Source: Poa pratensis
Lineage: Eukaryota; Streptophyta; Magnoliopsida; Poales; Poaceae
NCBI GenBank assembly: GCA_947311845.1
Contig: CAMZMU010000027.1
Coordinates: 50,541,058 to 50,605,057, forward strand
DNA: 64,000 nucleotides
Reading direction: 5' to 3'
Positions 1 through 12,500 of this stretch are shown in pieces. Within the stretch, counting starts at the first letter, position 1; every line of letters starts with the position of its first letter. The translations under genes and the position numbers were made by a program. The notes under the pieces were generated by a model that did no database searches, was not told where the DNA came from, and saw only the letters and a list, made by a program, of their open reading frames with translations.

Positions 1-231
1 GTGGACAGCAAAAATCTGTCTCTGCGCAGAAATCCAAATCTAGCATCAACTTTCTATTAGAGGCTTTACTTGGCACAACAATGCAATAAAATAAAGATAC
101 AAAGGAGTTGTTACAGAAGTAAGCAAGCTCCTTGACTCAAAGAAAAAGAAAAATTGCAGAAATAAAAACATGGGTTGTCTCCCATAAGCGCTTTTCTTTA
201 ACGCCTTTCAGCTAGGCGCAGAAAGTGAAAA
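1..231 (-). other. Non-coding interior of element A beyond the protease ORF
   Basis: There is no ORF here. The stretch is clearly homologous to about 40264-40480 in complex C, sharing blocks such as CAACAATGCAATAAAAT and TACAAAGGAGTTG. It therefore marks interior sequence common to two members of one family whose coding content differs. Confidence 0.7.
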
Positions 232-906
232 TCAAGTGTTTCCAAGTGAAGAAGCATCCAAATCATAACTTGTTCTAATAATAGAATCAAAAGGCAACTT
301 CATTCTCTTTCTAGGGAAGTGTTCCATACCTTTCTTGAGTGGGAATTGGTACCTTATATTTCCTTCTTTCATATCAATAATGGCACCAACAGTTCTAAGA
401 AAAGGTCTTCCCAAAACAATAGGACAAGATGCATTGCATTCGATGTCCATAACAACAAAATCAACGGGGACAAGGTTATTGTTAACCATAATAAGAACAT
501 CATCAACTCTCCCCAAAGGTTTCTTCATAGCATTATCAGCAAGATAAACATCCAAATAACAATGTTCCAAAGGTGGCAAATCAAGCATATCATAAAGTTT
601 CTTAGGCATAACAGAAATGCTAGCACCAAGATCACATAAAGCATTGCAATCAAAATCATTCACCTTCATCTTAATGATGGGCTCCCAACCATCTTCTAAC
701 TTCCTAGGGATAGAAGCTTCATGTTTTAATTTCTCTTCCCTAGCTTGTATGAGAGCATTTGTAATATGTTTTGTAAAAGCCATATTAATAGCACTAGCAT
801 TAGGACTTCTAGCTAGCTTTTGCAAGAACATAATTACTTCAGAAATATTACAATCATCAAAATCAAAATCATTATGGTCAATGGCAAAGGAACCATTGTC
901 TCCCAT
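232..906 (-). pseudogene. Retropepsin-type aspartic protease of element A
   Basis: A 224-residue ORF starting at ATG 906-904. Its middle carries the retroviral-type aspartic protease active site CDLGAS followed by SVMP, and later ILGRPFL, the conserved flap/C-terminal signature of Athila and other Gypsy proteases. In the family this enzyme cuts the Gag-Pol polyprotein inside the virus-like particle. It lies downstream of the broken gag in transcription order, and the gag-pro reading frame is interrupted just upstream, so it is probably not expressed as part of a functional polyprotein. The ORF itself is open. Reverse transcriptase, RNase H and integrase would follow in an autonomous element; none is seen in the 231 bases left. 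Confidence 0.8.
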
Positions 907-961
907 ATTTCGAAAAATTTCAGCACTCTTATCAGAACAGTTTCAGTGGTTTTGGGCAATT

Positions 962-2326
962 TTAAACGTTTTGCAGGGTAGTAGAAACATTGCCAACACC
1001 AATTATGTTACCATTGATAGTAGGAGGCTTACTAGCATGTGAAACATTAGCATTACTAGTGGTGGTAATAGTACAAACTCTAGCTATACTATTCTCTTTT
1101 TCAATTTTATCCTCTCTTTCCCACCTAGCATGCAATTCAGCCAACATCCTAATATTGTTGTCAATTTTAACTTGGATAGCATTGGCAGTAGCAAAAGTCT
1201 TGTTCTCTTTAACATCATTAGGCATAACTTTTAGTTTCAAAAGATCAACATCAAGAGAAAGACTATCAACCTTAGAAGCAAGAACATCAATTTTACCAAG
1301 CTTTTCCTCAACAGTTTTTAAAAGCAGTTTGTGTACTAATAAATCCTTAAGCATGGCTTCAAGATCAGAGGACACACTTCTATTATTGCTGTAGGAATTA
1401 CCATAAGAATTGCATAACCATTACCACTATTTGAAGGATAAGGCTTATAATTGTTGTTACCAAAATTATTCCTATAAGCATTGTTGTTGAAATTGTTGTT
1501 TTTAATGAAGTTCACATCAACATGCTCTTCTTGAGCAACCAATGAAGCTAAAGGAACATTATTTGGATCAACATGAGATTTACCATTCACAAGCATAGAC
1601 ATAATAACATCAATCTTATCACTCAAAGAAGAGGTTTCTTCAACAGAATTTACCTTCTTACCTTGAGGAGTCCTTTCGGTATGCCACTCAGAATAGTTAA
1701 TCATCATATCATCAAGAAGCTTTGTTGCAGCACCCAAAGTGATGGACATGAAGGTCCTCCAGCAGCCGAATCCAACAAGTTCCTTGAAGAAAAATTTAGT
1801 CCTGCATAAAAGGTTTGGATGATCATCCAAGCAGTCAGTCCATGGGTGGGACAATTCTTTACCAATGATTTCATTCTTTCCCATGCTTGGGCAACATGTT
1901 CATTATCAAATTGCTTGAAATTCATAATGCTACTTCTCAAGGATATAATCTTAGCAGGAGGATAATATTTTCCAATGAAAGCATCTTTGCATTTAGTCCA
2001 TGAATCAATACTATTTCTAGGCAAAGATAGCAACCATTCTTTAGCTCTTCCTCTCAAAGAGAAAGGAAATAATTTCAGTTTTATAATATCCCCATCATAT
2101 CCTTATACTTTTGCATCTCACAAAGTTCAACAAAATTATTAAGATGGGCAGCAGCATCATCAGTACTAACACCAGAAAATTGCTCTTTCATAACAAGATT
2201 TAATAGAGCAGGTTTAATTTCATAAAAGTCTGCTTTAGAAGCAGGTGGAGCAATAGGAGTGCATATGAAATCATTATTATTTGTGCTAGTGAAGTCACAC
2301 AACTTGGTGTTCTCAGGAGTACTCAT
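962..2326 (-). pseudogene. gag of element A, frameshifted
   Basis: Remains of a Gypsy gag ORF. It starts at ATG 2326-2324 (MSTPENTKL) and continues through four reading-frame segments, roughly 2326-2081, 2057-1704, 1884-1336 and 1375-962. The second segment carries the retrotransposon gag core (RGRAKEWLLSLP ... SIDSWTKCKDAFIGKYYPP), the region that assembles the particle. The third is rich in Asn with NNFGNNNY repeats, and the fourth has coiled-coil heptads. At least three frameshifts separate these pieces, so no full Gag can be made. The start was chosen because it is the first ATG after the primer site and matches the usual N-terminus of grass Athila gag. Confidence 0.8.
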
Positions 2327-2489
2327 TTTAGCAAAAAAAGCTAGGCCGAAATAAAAAATAAACAAGTAACTAATTTTTTTGTGTTTTTGATAAAGAGAGC
2401 AAACAAGACAAAATAAAAATAAACTAAGCAAGACAATAACAAAGTAAAGAGATTGGAAGTGAGAGACTCCCCTAACAGAAGGCTTGATC

Positions 2490-2507
2490 TCCCCGGCAAC
2501 GGCGCCA
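2490..2507 (-). other. Primer binding site of element A
   Basis: On the minus strand this reads TGGCGCCGTTGCCGGGGA, 11 bases downstream of the 5' LTR end. It is complementary to the 3' end expected for a plant tRNA-Asp including CCA, the primer described for Athila elements. The same site occurs at 28768-28785 (element B) and 41844-41861 (complex C). Confidence 0.85.
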
Positions 2508-2518
2508 GAAAACTTGCT

Positions 2519-4103
2519 TGATGCGTGTAAACCACAGTCGTTGGGAGACCCCAAGAGTAAGGTTTGATGAGTGTAGCGGCAAGTCTTCCCTCAGTAAGAA
2601 ACCGAGGTTATCGAACCAGTAGGAGATGAAGACACTTCTGAAGGTGTCAACGGCTCCAGAAAACTTGCGTTGATGGGTGGTTCCGGCGGTTGACTTGGAA
2701 CCTGCACACAAGACAATCAAATTTTGCCCCAACAAACAGTGAGGGCGTCAATCTCACCGGCTTGCTGAAAACAAAGGATTAAAAGTGTTGTATGGAAAAT
2801 GATGTTTAATTGCAGAGAATGAAAAAGAATAATGATGCAGTAGGTTGTATTTCAGATGTAAAAAATGGACCAGGGTCCACAGTTCACTAGTGGTGTCTCT
2901 CCATAATAAATAACTAACATGTTGGGTAAACAAATTACAACTTGGCAATTGACAATATGATAAGTGCATAATATGCATGTGCAAGTTGTGGTGTCTACTA
3001 TGAGATTCATTTGGGCATTACGACAAAGTACACAGACCGCTATCCAGCATGCATCTGTGCCTAAATAGTCCACCTTCAGGTTAACATCCGTACCCCTTCC
3101 GGTATTAAGTTGCAAGCAACAGACAATTGCATTAAGTAAAGTGCATAATGTAAACAACACATTCATCCTTAGACAAAGCATCATTAGGTTACCCCTAGTG
3201 GCAACAGCACATGCACAACCTTAGGGGTTGCTGTCACTCCCTCAGATTCAATGGAGACTGAACCCATCATTTAGCATAAATACTCCCTCTTGGAGTCACA
3301 AGCATCACTTGGCCAGAGTATCAACAAGTAACGGAGAGCATGCAAGATCATAAAAAACATAGACATAATATTTCAGTATTCAACTTGACATAGTATCAAT
3401 ATTCATCGGATCCCAACAAACACATCATGTAGCATTACAATAAGATGATCTTGATCATGATAGGCAGCTCACAAGATCTAAACATGATGGCACAAGAGGA
3501 GAATACAATCATCTAGCTACTGCTATGGACCCATAGTCCAAAGATGAACTACTCACACATCACTCCGGAGGCAGGCATGGCGATGTAGAGCCCTCCGGTG
3601 ATGATTCCCCTCTCCGGCAGGGTGCCGGGAAGAGCTTCAGAACCCTCCCGAGTTAGGGTTGTCGGCGGCGGCGGCTCTGTAACTTTTCATGGAATATGAC
3701 TCAGGTATTTAGTGTTTTCCCGAATAGATGAATATATAGGTGAAGGGGCGTCGGTGGAGGCCCGTGGCGCCCTCACCACGTGGCGGCGCGGCAGCATGTG
3801 GGACCGCGCCACCACCTGGTGAGGGCGGTCCACGGCCTCCCTTCGTCTCTCCTTCGGACTCCGTGAACGTGTCAGAAAAATAGGGACTTTGACTTTTGTT
3901 TCGTCCAATTCCGAGAATATTTCCAGAACAACTTTTCTGAAACCAAAAACAGCAGAAAATAGGAACTGACACTGTGGCATCTTGTTAATAGGTTAGTCCC
4001 AGAAAATGCATAAAAATGATATAAAGTGTGAATAAAACATGTAGCAATTGGCATAATATAAGCATGGAATATCAGAAATTATAGATACGTTGGAGACGTA
4101 TCA
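2519..4103 (-). repeat. 5' LTR of element A
   Basis: A 1585 bp LTR bounded by TG and CA, reading TGATACGTCTCCAACGTATC at its start on the minus strand. It is homologous over its length to the LTRs at 36208-37807 and 41873-43469 of complex C, with clear divergence. It contains a GC-rich leader-like stretch (3590-3860), typical of the transcribed end of this family. Confidence 0.9.
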
Positions 4104-4992
4104 CTCATGTATTCTAATCTAATCCACTGACCACTCCATTTTCAGGAATGCATGCCATGATTTTCATGTGTGTAGCTGATGCAGAGGCAGCGAAGACATC
4201 ACTATATTTGAAACGAAGATAACAATGGTTGTGTGCTCGGTAGACTCTTCCTCCTCCTCCACACTGGACACTGGAGGGGTCGCGTACAATGAAAACAGAG
4301 GAGCTATAGTCCACGCCACGATGCTTAGGAGGTTGTCACGGTCGGTCCTAACCGTGGGCTAGCACAGGCCTGCCGGCCCGCCAAGGCGAGACAACCGCCC
4401 TGTCTTTGTCAGCCACGACCTGGACGCCATCTTCGTCTTCGCCGAGCCCACTTGCTTAGCCGCGACGCCTAGCCAAGCCAGGTTGGCGTCAGGGCACTCA
4501 TTATTGCAATGTACGGTGTGAGTTCATTTAAGCGACAATAGAATTTAAAAGCATAACAGAGTAATATTAACATGTCACCATAGTCTATCAATTTCATGAA
4601 GAAGCCTTGCTAAAGTTTGAACAATGTTTCTTTAGAAAGAGAGATCATTTTAGTGAAGAAAATAAGAACTACATGATGTACACAAGGTAGTGAAGATCAT
4701 TTCGTTAGATGCTACCTGGTTTGACGGGTACCGGCTTTCGCTAGTATTGTCCTACTCAGAACGGTTGGGTGACTTGATATCGTGCATGGCATACCCACAC
4801 TATTGTGATCTTGCGGGTTCGCTAAACTATTTTTTCATGTATGAAATGTTTTCCATTGTATTTTCTCATATGGAGCAGTAATATTCTTACCAACTAAGAT
4901 AAGAATAATTTAGTTATTTTTTAGACAGCATAGATAGCCGTACGACAAATCCAGATGGTTGGACCAAATGGTTCTTAGTGTCGACTTAGATA
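4104..4992. other. Intergenic DNA, no gene recognised
   Basis: Host sequence to the right of element A. It starts with the presumed 5 bp target copy CTCAT. A GC-rich patch at 4330-4500 has no ORF of note. No domain, RNA gene or transposon end was recognised. Confidence 0.5.
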
Positions 4993-7267
4993 TCTTTACT
5001 ATTAAATCAGAGTTGGTGGTGTCACACCTCCCGTGGTGTCACACATGTAACAAATTAGAAGAAAAATGCCATCGCACTAACAAATATCAAGCGCATGCAA
5101 CAACTAACAGGATCCATCTCAACTAACAAACCACTTTTTTCTCACTCTCCCCAGCGGTCTTCCGGTTTGGCCCGTGAGCCCGCACGCATTTGAACCAATC
5201 TGATCGCAACTAAATCCCACGATAATTGTGTATCATTTATCATTATCAGATTTATTTTTCTATCCCTTTGTATCATCTATGCCGCTGCTGGACATGGAAG
5301 GAAACTCGCATCATTGTGCCTAGCTCCCTGCTCCAGCGCTGGACCCCCTCTGTTCACCGCTGCCCTACAACCATATCTACGACAGTGAAGTTCAATGGCG
5401 AGCTACTTTTTTTTTTTTGCGAGGAAATTACAGATACATCAAGCAGACTTCAACAGAAAAGTCCAGAAAACAAGAGAAATTACAAAGAGGTCCTTCTGGA
5501 CTCTGGCGTCGTCGTCTTCGAGCAGACCGCCGCGCCGGCGAAACCCGCCGCACCGCCTCCAAAACCTTGGACTGGGAGGCCCCCCTGTGCGACTGGGAAG
5601 GCGACGCTCCTCTGTGCCGAGGCACCTCCACCCTGCACAAAGAACAGCAACACCAACCTGGCCTTCCGCATCTGCAACTTCGAGGTCGTCAGCCACCGGA
5701 TCCGCCATCTTCCGAACTCCGGCGAAGGGGGAGCCCTCTTGAGCGCTCCGAGGAGCCATGAACGAGGGCGAGGCGGCACATCTACGACGAAACTCCATCA
5801 GAGCCACGCCAGCAGAGGAGAAGAGCACCGCCAACAAAAGCCACTCCGGCAACGACGCTTCCGCCCCGACGCCGCCGGCTAGCACACCACCACGCACCCC
5901 TAATCTACATACAGGCCTGGATCCGGGGATCCCCGTCCTCCCGCCGCCGAAGCGGCCGCCGGAGGGCGAGGGATCCGGCGAATCGCCGGCTGCGAGCTGG
6001 TTTGCGCGGTACTTGGTGCAACACATCCTCCATAGTCCTTGGTGGGCCGGAGTTCCTCCAAGTCTATGGGCGGCAAAGCGGCGGCACAAGCAGGCGTGCG
6101 GGCACAGCCGACGAGCGCAGCGACGCGACGAGCAGGCGCGCAGGCACGACCGGCGAACGGGATGGCCGGGGAGCATGCGACAACTAACGCACTTGAATCT
6201 CGAGTGGGAAATAGTCAAACAATTTCGACCATTCAGCTATATGTGTGTGTGTGAGTGTGTCCTATAGATGGATGGTAGCCGTCGTCGTCGTTATGGAATC
6301 TGTGCTTCCCAAGGACGAGAGTGTGAGTACACTGGGCGGTAGCACGTGTGCATCGCGCCCGACTCCCTTCTTCGTCGATCCGGAGGGCGGTATCCTTTTT
6401 TCCTCCCTGCATGTTCATCCTCGACTCCGGCAGGCACAGTTTTGCTGAGCACGTAACATGTTCTCGTTGCTAATTCTAATATCAACATGATAAAACATTT
6501 TTTTATCACGATTAGGTTGTGCTTAGTCAGATGAAACAATACTACTTCTGTACTATTCAGTACCTAATTTTAGAGTCACACATTCAATCTGGTAAATGAA
6601 ACGGAAGACACACATGGTCGTGTCGTTGTAGTGTGTTTGTCTTGCTAGCATATTTCCACGTTCCCCAAGGTGAGCTATTTCAATTCTGCCTTTGCCCTTA
6701 AGATTGCAGCCTTGCTTTCATATAGCTGAATAGTTCCACTAACTGAGTTAATTTATGTATCCATAATTACCTCAATGTATTTTTATTATTAAAGTAGAGT
6801 CCGTATTATGGTGTCACACTTCTACTTTTTTACTAAGATATGCCATTCCACCACCCCGCGTCGGATTCAACAAACTCAACTAAATCTTGCTACGAAACCG
6901 TAGTGGGTGGTTGTAGATCGTTTTTGTTGGTTCGTATGTGGTGACTTCGCTTCTCCTCCCGGCTCCCGAACAAATCTCTCACGCGCTCTCCTGTCTCCTC
7001 CCCTGCCCACAGTCGTCCATTATCCAGACGCTCGGAGATCCCTCTATATGGCAACGGAAAAAAACTTGAGCTGCATGTGGTGAGTGATGGTGGAATGGAG
7101 ATTAAATTCAAAGTGTTTGTGTGTGAGGATAGCCGACGTGCCACTAAAGATGTGGTGAACTTGGATTTGGGAGGTGGAGAGGCGAAGAGTGCTTTAATGG
7201 GGGAGGCGGAATTGGTATTTCAGCTATCAGAATATACCCCTGTTGCAACGCACGGGCATTTAACTAG
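4993..7267 (+). mobile_element. Probable non-autonomous Helitron
   Basis: The right end is convincing. At 7237-7256 there is an imperfect hairpin (CCC..TG around TTGCAA, closing CA..GGG), followed by an 11-base spacer ending in CTAG at 7264-7267 and then host T, the Helitron 3' signature. The left end is inferred: A at 4992 followed by TCTTTACTATTAAATCAGAG fits the TC start after A. A related start-like stretch lies at about 6778-6810 (TTATTATTAAAGTAGAGTCC and then the same GGTGTCACAC), so the true 5' end may be there and two related Helitrons may be overlaid. No RepHel coding sequence is present. The retroposon at 5407 lies inside this interval. Confidence 0.42.
5407..6000 (-). mobile_element. 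A-tailed retroposon, copy 1
   Basis: A run of 12 T (5407-5418) is the A-tail of a minus-strand insertion. The GC-rich body is related to the better-bounded copy at 14269-15098: both carry CCTCCCGCCGCC, then GCGGCCGC.GGAGGGCGAGG, and finish near GCGAGCTGG on the plus strand. The right border is uncertain (6000 is where visible similarity stops) and I found no target duplication. Long GC-rich ORFs on both strands here are unlike any protein I know and look like composition artefacts. Confidence 0.55.
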
Positions 7268-9579
7268 TCATATAGTCATCTCTCAGTTGGCTAAGTTACG
7301 ACAACTTTACAACGAGATAGCTAGGTCCTATGTTTTTTTAACTTGTTAGACAAAGCCATGGTAAGTTTGTCTGCATCGTTTCGATATAGAGGACTGGGCT
7401 TTGTTTCCATTAAAAAAAGGCAAAGCCATTGTTAGGATCGAGCTAGCTAGAGCAACAACAGCTGCATCGAGTTGGGCCACAATACCAAATTAAATTAGGC
7501 ATGCCAGGCAGGCTGTAGTCTGTAGAGCCTAACCATGCATTAGGTTGCACTCTAAACCACACAAGCTAGCTGTGGGGAGTGCGTGGCCAAGATACACCCG
7601 TTAATTCAGCAAGTATTCAAATGGTCTGGTGTTACCAAGTGCAAAGATAAACCCAGTCCGGCCATCAGATGGAGCGAGCACGGAGCTATTCTGCACGCAG
7701 CAGGTGACCTAGCTACTACTGGCCGGAGAATGGATAGTTGGCCGGGTGGGTAGATGGAGAGTTCAAGTCTTGTGTCGTTGGGGTATCGTCTCTCTTCCAA
7801 GACACTCTACGACGACCTCGGATCTAAAAAGGGTCACTCTCCAACATATCTCACCCTAGCTTAATTCCCTCAAACACAATCTCGCTCACTCACATAGCTA
7901 CAGGGAGTGTGCGTGCGTGGTGTGTGGTGGGACGTCCTTGCGAATCAGCTGGTTGCCACATCTCCACTCCACCTTCCCGCTCTAGTTTTATTCCATCCTA
8001 TACATTTCTCCCCACCCCCGGCTATCGACGAGGCCCCTTCATTCCAAACGTGACCCGGGTTCGGTTCAGTTAGCTCGATCGGTCTGTCGTTGTCTCTCTT
8101 TAATTTCCCGGTGATGGATGTAGACCCATCTCATATGTATGTTTCTGTTGTTGGTAGTGGCTTAAGGTTTTGGCGAGCGATCATGCGATCGAGCGGCCTC
8201 ACTAATACCAAAGAACACCTTAAAATAAAACGTGCCTGTGCTTATGCAGCCATGCATGCACCTCATCCATTTGCCTCAACAATGTACCAATAAAAGCAAT
8301 AAAGGCCGTATGCATCATCCTGATGCAGAGGCTGGGGTTAGCTCCCCTTTTCTAAAAAAAAATGTACCTCTCGTTCGTTTTACCAACCGATCGATCAACG
8401 ACGATGAACAGTGGTCTTTCTTGGCCAGCCGGTAGAATTTAAGCGGGGCCAAAGTACACACGCATGTTGGGCTGCTTGCTACCAGCTCCATCACGGTTCA
8501 TCTGTTTGGTGTACACGGCCGCCGGCTGTGGCTGGTCGATCGATCTGCATGCCGTGGTAGATGCATGACGATGTTTTCTTGGAACGCAAGCCTTGGCAGC
8601 GATCGTGCCTGATGGGCTGTAGTTTAATTCTAGTAGTGCAGCACTGGTCTTTTCAGACGTGTAAATACCAACCACACGTCGTCAACAACTACTCGACGAC
8701 GGCTACAGACTGGGGCCCCGCCGGCGCAGAGAATCCGGCGGCCGCCTGGTTTTCGGTTCACGTATACGGATTGCTTGCCCAGACTTGAGGGCCAAGCAAC
8801 CACCCATCATTCGCTCGGATCCCGGCTGTCTAATTTCTCTCTTATCATATACTCCTCTGTCATCACACATTGACACGTACACTCATCCACAAGCGGCTTG
8901 TGCTAGCAATTCGATCGGGCTTTCGGGGGTAGGCAGCAATATCTTGCATGTTTATGCAATTGTGCTTCTGATCGACCTCTTTATTTCCTTCTTTCTGCCC
9001 GATATATCTTAAAGTCTTAATCAGCCGAGATTGATCGATCGCTCCGTCGTACTAGCTCTAGCTGGTGATTTCTTTATCTTATTGTGTAGTTGTTGCCGAG
9101 AGAGAGGCGATCTTCTTGGGAAGCAATAACCCAAAAGTTGGTGAAAATTCTATTCCTGTGTACCAGATAGAGAGAGAAACCCCCAGCAGCAGCCTTGAAG
9201 AGCAGGGCAGGCAGGGAGGATCGTCGATCGCGCACAGTGGTAGCTAGCCAGTAGTGGTAGCAGTAGCTTTTAACAGGGACAAGCTTCCTCTCTAACCTCT
9301 TTTTCTCTTTGTTCTCTTCTCAGGCCGCTTTGTTCCCTTGCCCGGCCTCTTTAGCCAGCCAGAGCCACCAGCCCCGATCTCCCCCCGTCTCTTCTTCTTT
9401 TACCTCGCCTGGCCGGCCTTTCATTCCCCCGGACACCGGCACGGCTACACCAGTCTTAATCTTGCCACATATGGGGGCCGGCTAGCAAAGCGCGAGCTCG
9501 GACAGGAAGAGCCTTTCGATCTCGTCTGATCTTCTCTCATCATCACGTACGAGGTGGGGGCGCGAGATCGATCGGGGCC
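7268..9579 (+). promoter_or_regulatory. Upstream region of the NAC gene
   Basis: About 2.3 kb without a supported gene between the Helitron end and the NAC start codon. The last 300 bases are rich in pyrimidine tracts (9285-9440), usual for a grass 5' leader. I could not identify a convincing TATA box or transcription start. Short ORFs in this stretch show no domain and no consistent coding character. Confidence 0.5.
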
Positions 9580-12500
9580 ATGACATGGTGCAATAGCTTC
9601 ACGGACGTGCGCGCCGTGGAGAACAACCTGGCCACCGCGGCGGCCGTCGCGGCGGCCAAGAAGCAGCACCAGCACCAGCACCAGCACCAGCACCAGGAGG
9701 CTAGCCTCGTCAGGACGTGCCCCTCCTGCGGCCACCACGCGCAGTATGAACAGGTAGTAGCTAGCTAGCTTACCCCTCCTGCAGGCCATGCATGCTGCTT
9801 GCATGGCTATGATCATTAACTTGATTCAGTCTGATGCATGGATCAGTTGCAGGCGGCGGCGACGATACAGGATCTGCCCGGGCTGCCGGCCGGCGTGAAG
9901 TTCGACCCGACGGACCAGGAGCTGCTGGAGCACCTGGAGGGAAAGGCGAGGCCGGATACGCGCAAGCTCCACCCGCTCATCGACGAGTTCATCCCGGCCA
10001 TCGAGGGAGAGAACGGCATCTGCTACACACATCCTGAGAGGCTTCCAGGTAATACAGTCTCGAGTCTACACGATCGACACATTTAACATCTGGCCACCAC
10101 ACATATCCATTTGTGTGTGCCTGGACGTACACCGTGTTAGTTGCTTGCTTTGCATTACATCAAACGGGTAGCGAAAGCGTCGAATTTCAAAAGGAAAAGA
10201 TTTCGGATTAGGACAAGACCGATCGAGAGGGCGCGCGCGGGAGAGGGATTGTTGATCCGTCACTGAGAGAGGCGCCCACAAACTCCAAGTGAGATATAGA
10301 TTAATTCCAAGTCTAGAACTCCTTGTTTTAATACAAAATCTGGGTTTGAGTCATTTTCAGTTCGGTGACCTTGCTTAAAGAGTTAAAGTGTCATATGGCA
10401 CAAGGCCAAGGGATTCGGTATGTTGAGGGAAAAAAAAGATTATACACCCATATGTGTTGCGTAATTGGCTATTTTCTATGTGTTTCCTCGGCACTATGTA
10501 TCCATTTGCATTTCTGCACGATTCCGTATAAAAACTGATGAAAGATAGCCTTTCAAGTAATTGCTTACTTGGCATAAGTTTATTGTACTTTGAAAACGAG
10601 AGATAGAGACAACACGGTGACATCAGATGTCTAAGTCATGCAGGGTGCACGCAACATCAGACCAAAGGAAGTGTGAACTTAATTTGAAACGACTTTTCAT
10701 ATGGATTTCTTTTCTACTTAATTAAATTTGTTAGATTAAGTATATGTTCTTTAATGTGAAAGTTACGTGCTTCCACAATCCATGCTTATATTTGTGTCTC
10801 TGGACGCTATACAGTAATTTATATTTTTGATACTTACATGTACTTGTGTAGTATGTTTTTGTACACAAGAAATGCATTTTTTTCAAAGGTGTGATGTTAT
10901 CATGTTAGCTAGTAGGTACAGATCAAAAAGGCTAACATATATTATCATGCATGGGAGCATGTAATTTGTTTTGTAGGCTGAGATAATCTTCTCATTTAAG
11001 AAACTGTGAATGAAAATAATGATGAAAGGCATATTGTTGACATAGTTTTAATTTTTAAAACAGTAAGTGAACGATATATGTCATTACTTGTTTTTTTTGC
11101 AGGAATGAGCAGTAACACAGAAATATGTATCTTATTTCGTGCAGTTATATAGTCATAAGTTTCATGGGAAAAACATTCACACGAATCTATGCTTGTTACC
11201 TTATATATTTTCAAAAGCTACATAATAAAATTATATTTTGTTCAACCAATTACAGTTTTTTATGGGTACTAGAATCATCGTGTGGTGTGAGGACTAGTGA
11301 CTTTTTTATGTTGCAAAAAACGAAAACAAGACCGAGGGGGAGACGCCACCCCGGCTTGTCATTAAGGCAGAAGTATGACTCGAACCCACAACCTGGCGCT
11401 TAGCGCTTAAACCTGCCGACCAATGAGTTCACTATGTTGCAATTAATATTTTACGGAATGAAGTATTTTATTTATTTGAGAAACACATACCTGGCAAATT
11501 TTTACTAGTGAGCATATGTTACATTAGAGTGAGAATTTTGTATCTATTCCTTAGTACTTGATGATCTTGAATGGTAAGTCGTCAGCTAGTTGTATTATTA
11601 TGATTATTTTTTATTATCATTACCATCTACAGAAAAGATACACATTTCTAAACTAATTAAAGTTGCATGTTTTAGACAAATGAGGAGCAACACATTTGTT
11701 TTCTTAGCACCACATGGAAACACCAACTCGTTCTTACATTTACAATTCCTAGAACTACAATAGCAGCTGCTAGGGTAGGTCATGTTAGCCTCTGTGATCT
11801 CGGCCGGGTCTCTAGGTGCAATATTTTTTCTGTTGCAATTTGCTTGCACAAGCACAAACTCTTCGGTCGGACCAATATGGAACTTAACGTAGCTCCAACA
11901 AGGCCTCGCGGAAATGCTCAAATTAATCAACTTGCTTTTCAAGGAGAAAGTCGTTGGCGAGTACGGGTGCACCTACACACCCACAAACTTGAGATATTTT
12001 TCCAATACTAAATTGGAACAGAAAATCTAACGTGAGTGTAGTACAACACTATACTAGGTCAAAATAAATAAATAAATAGAGGGAAACTTTATAGTGCGCG
12101 ACCTATACAAAAAATAAAAAGTTGTAGCAAATAATTGCGAACATAAAATTTGTTAAATTCTACCTTTTTTGTTTCTCCCAAATAGCCCAACATATTTATC
12201 TCAAACTTTACATGTCATTTTGAATTTCGTTATATACAATGTGTAGCTGTATTTTTTCAATGTTTTCTTAACCCGAAAATCTTAGAAGGAAGTGAGTGTG
12301 TATGTGTATCCTAAGTTCCTAACCAAGACAGGTATAAGATTTCTTCTTACACGTGGCCTAGGTTTCATCTCCCTCTTTTATTTACACATGTACAGTAATA
12401 GCTAACTAAGCAAGATCTCTCCAGGCTCGCCGCGTGCAAACGTCTAGACAGTAGACATTTGCACCAAACGAAGGTTGCATCTCGCTGGTCGGGATCACTC

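Larger units (their letters stand above)
1..4103 (-). mobile_element. LTR retrotransposon A, Athila-like Gypsy, partial
   Basis: Reverse-strand LTR element cut by the window edge. From right to left it shows a complete 5' LTR (2519-4103), a tRNA-type primer site immediately downstream, a broken gag, an aspartic protease ORF and about 230 bases of non-coding interior. The LTR opens TGATACGTCTCC and ends CACGCATCA when read on the minus strand. The interior at 1-230 closely matches 40264-40480 of complex C, so A and C belong to the same family. The style is that of the Triticeae Sabrina/WHAM group of Athila elements; the family name is from memory and unconfirmed. No reverse transcriptase or integrase is visible. 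The expected 5 bp target copy on the right is CTCAT (4104-4108); its partner lies outside the window. Confidence 0.88.

Noticed and set aside
5439..6218. 259-codon minus-strand ORF in retroposon copy 1
   Set aside because: Same reason as copy 2: high GC keeps several frames open and the peptide is low complexity.
5390..6260. Target duplication for retroposon copy 1
   Set aside because: The only shared strings (GCGAGCT, AGCTA) are short and the former is part of the element body, so no border was claimed.
11604..11972. 122-codon minus-strand ORF in the NAC intron
   Set aside because: No domain, no supporting splice or promoter context, and it lies wholly within an intron of an opposite-strand gene.
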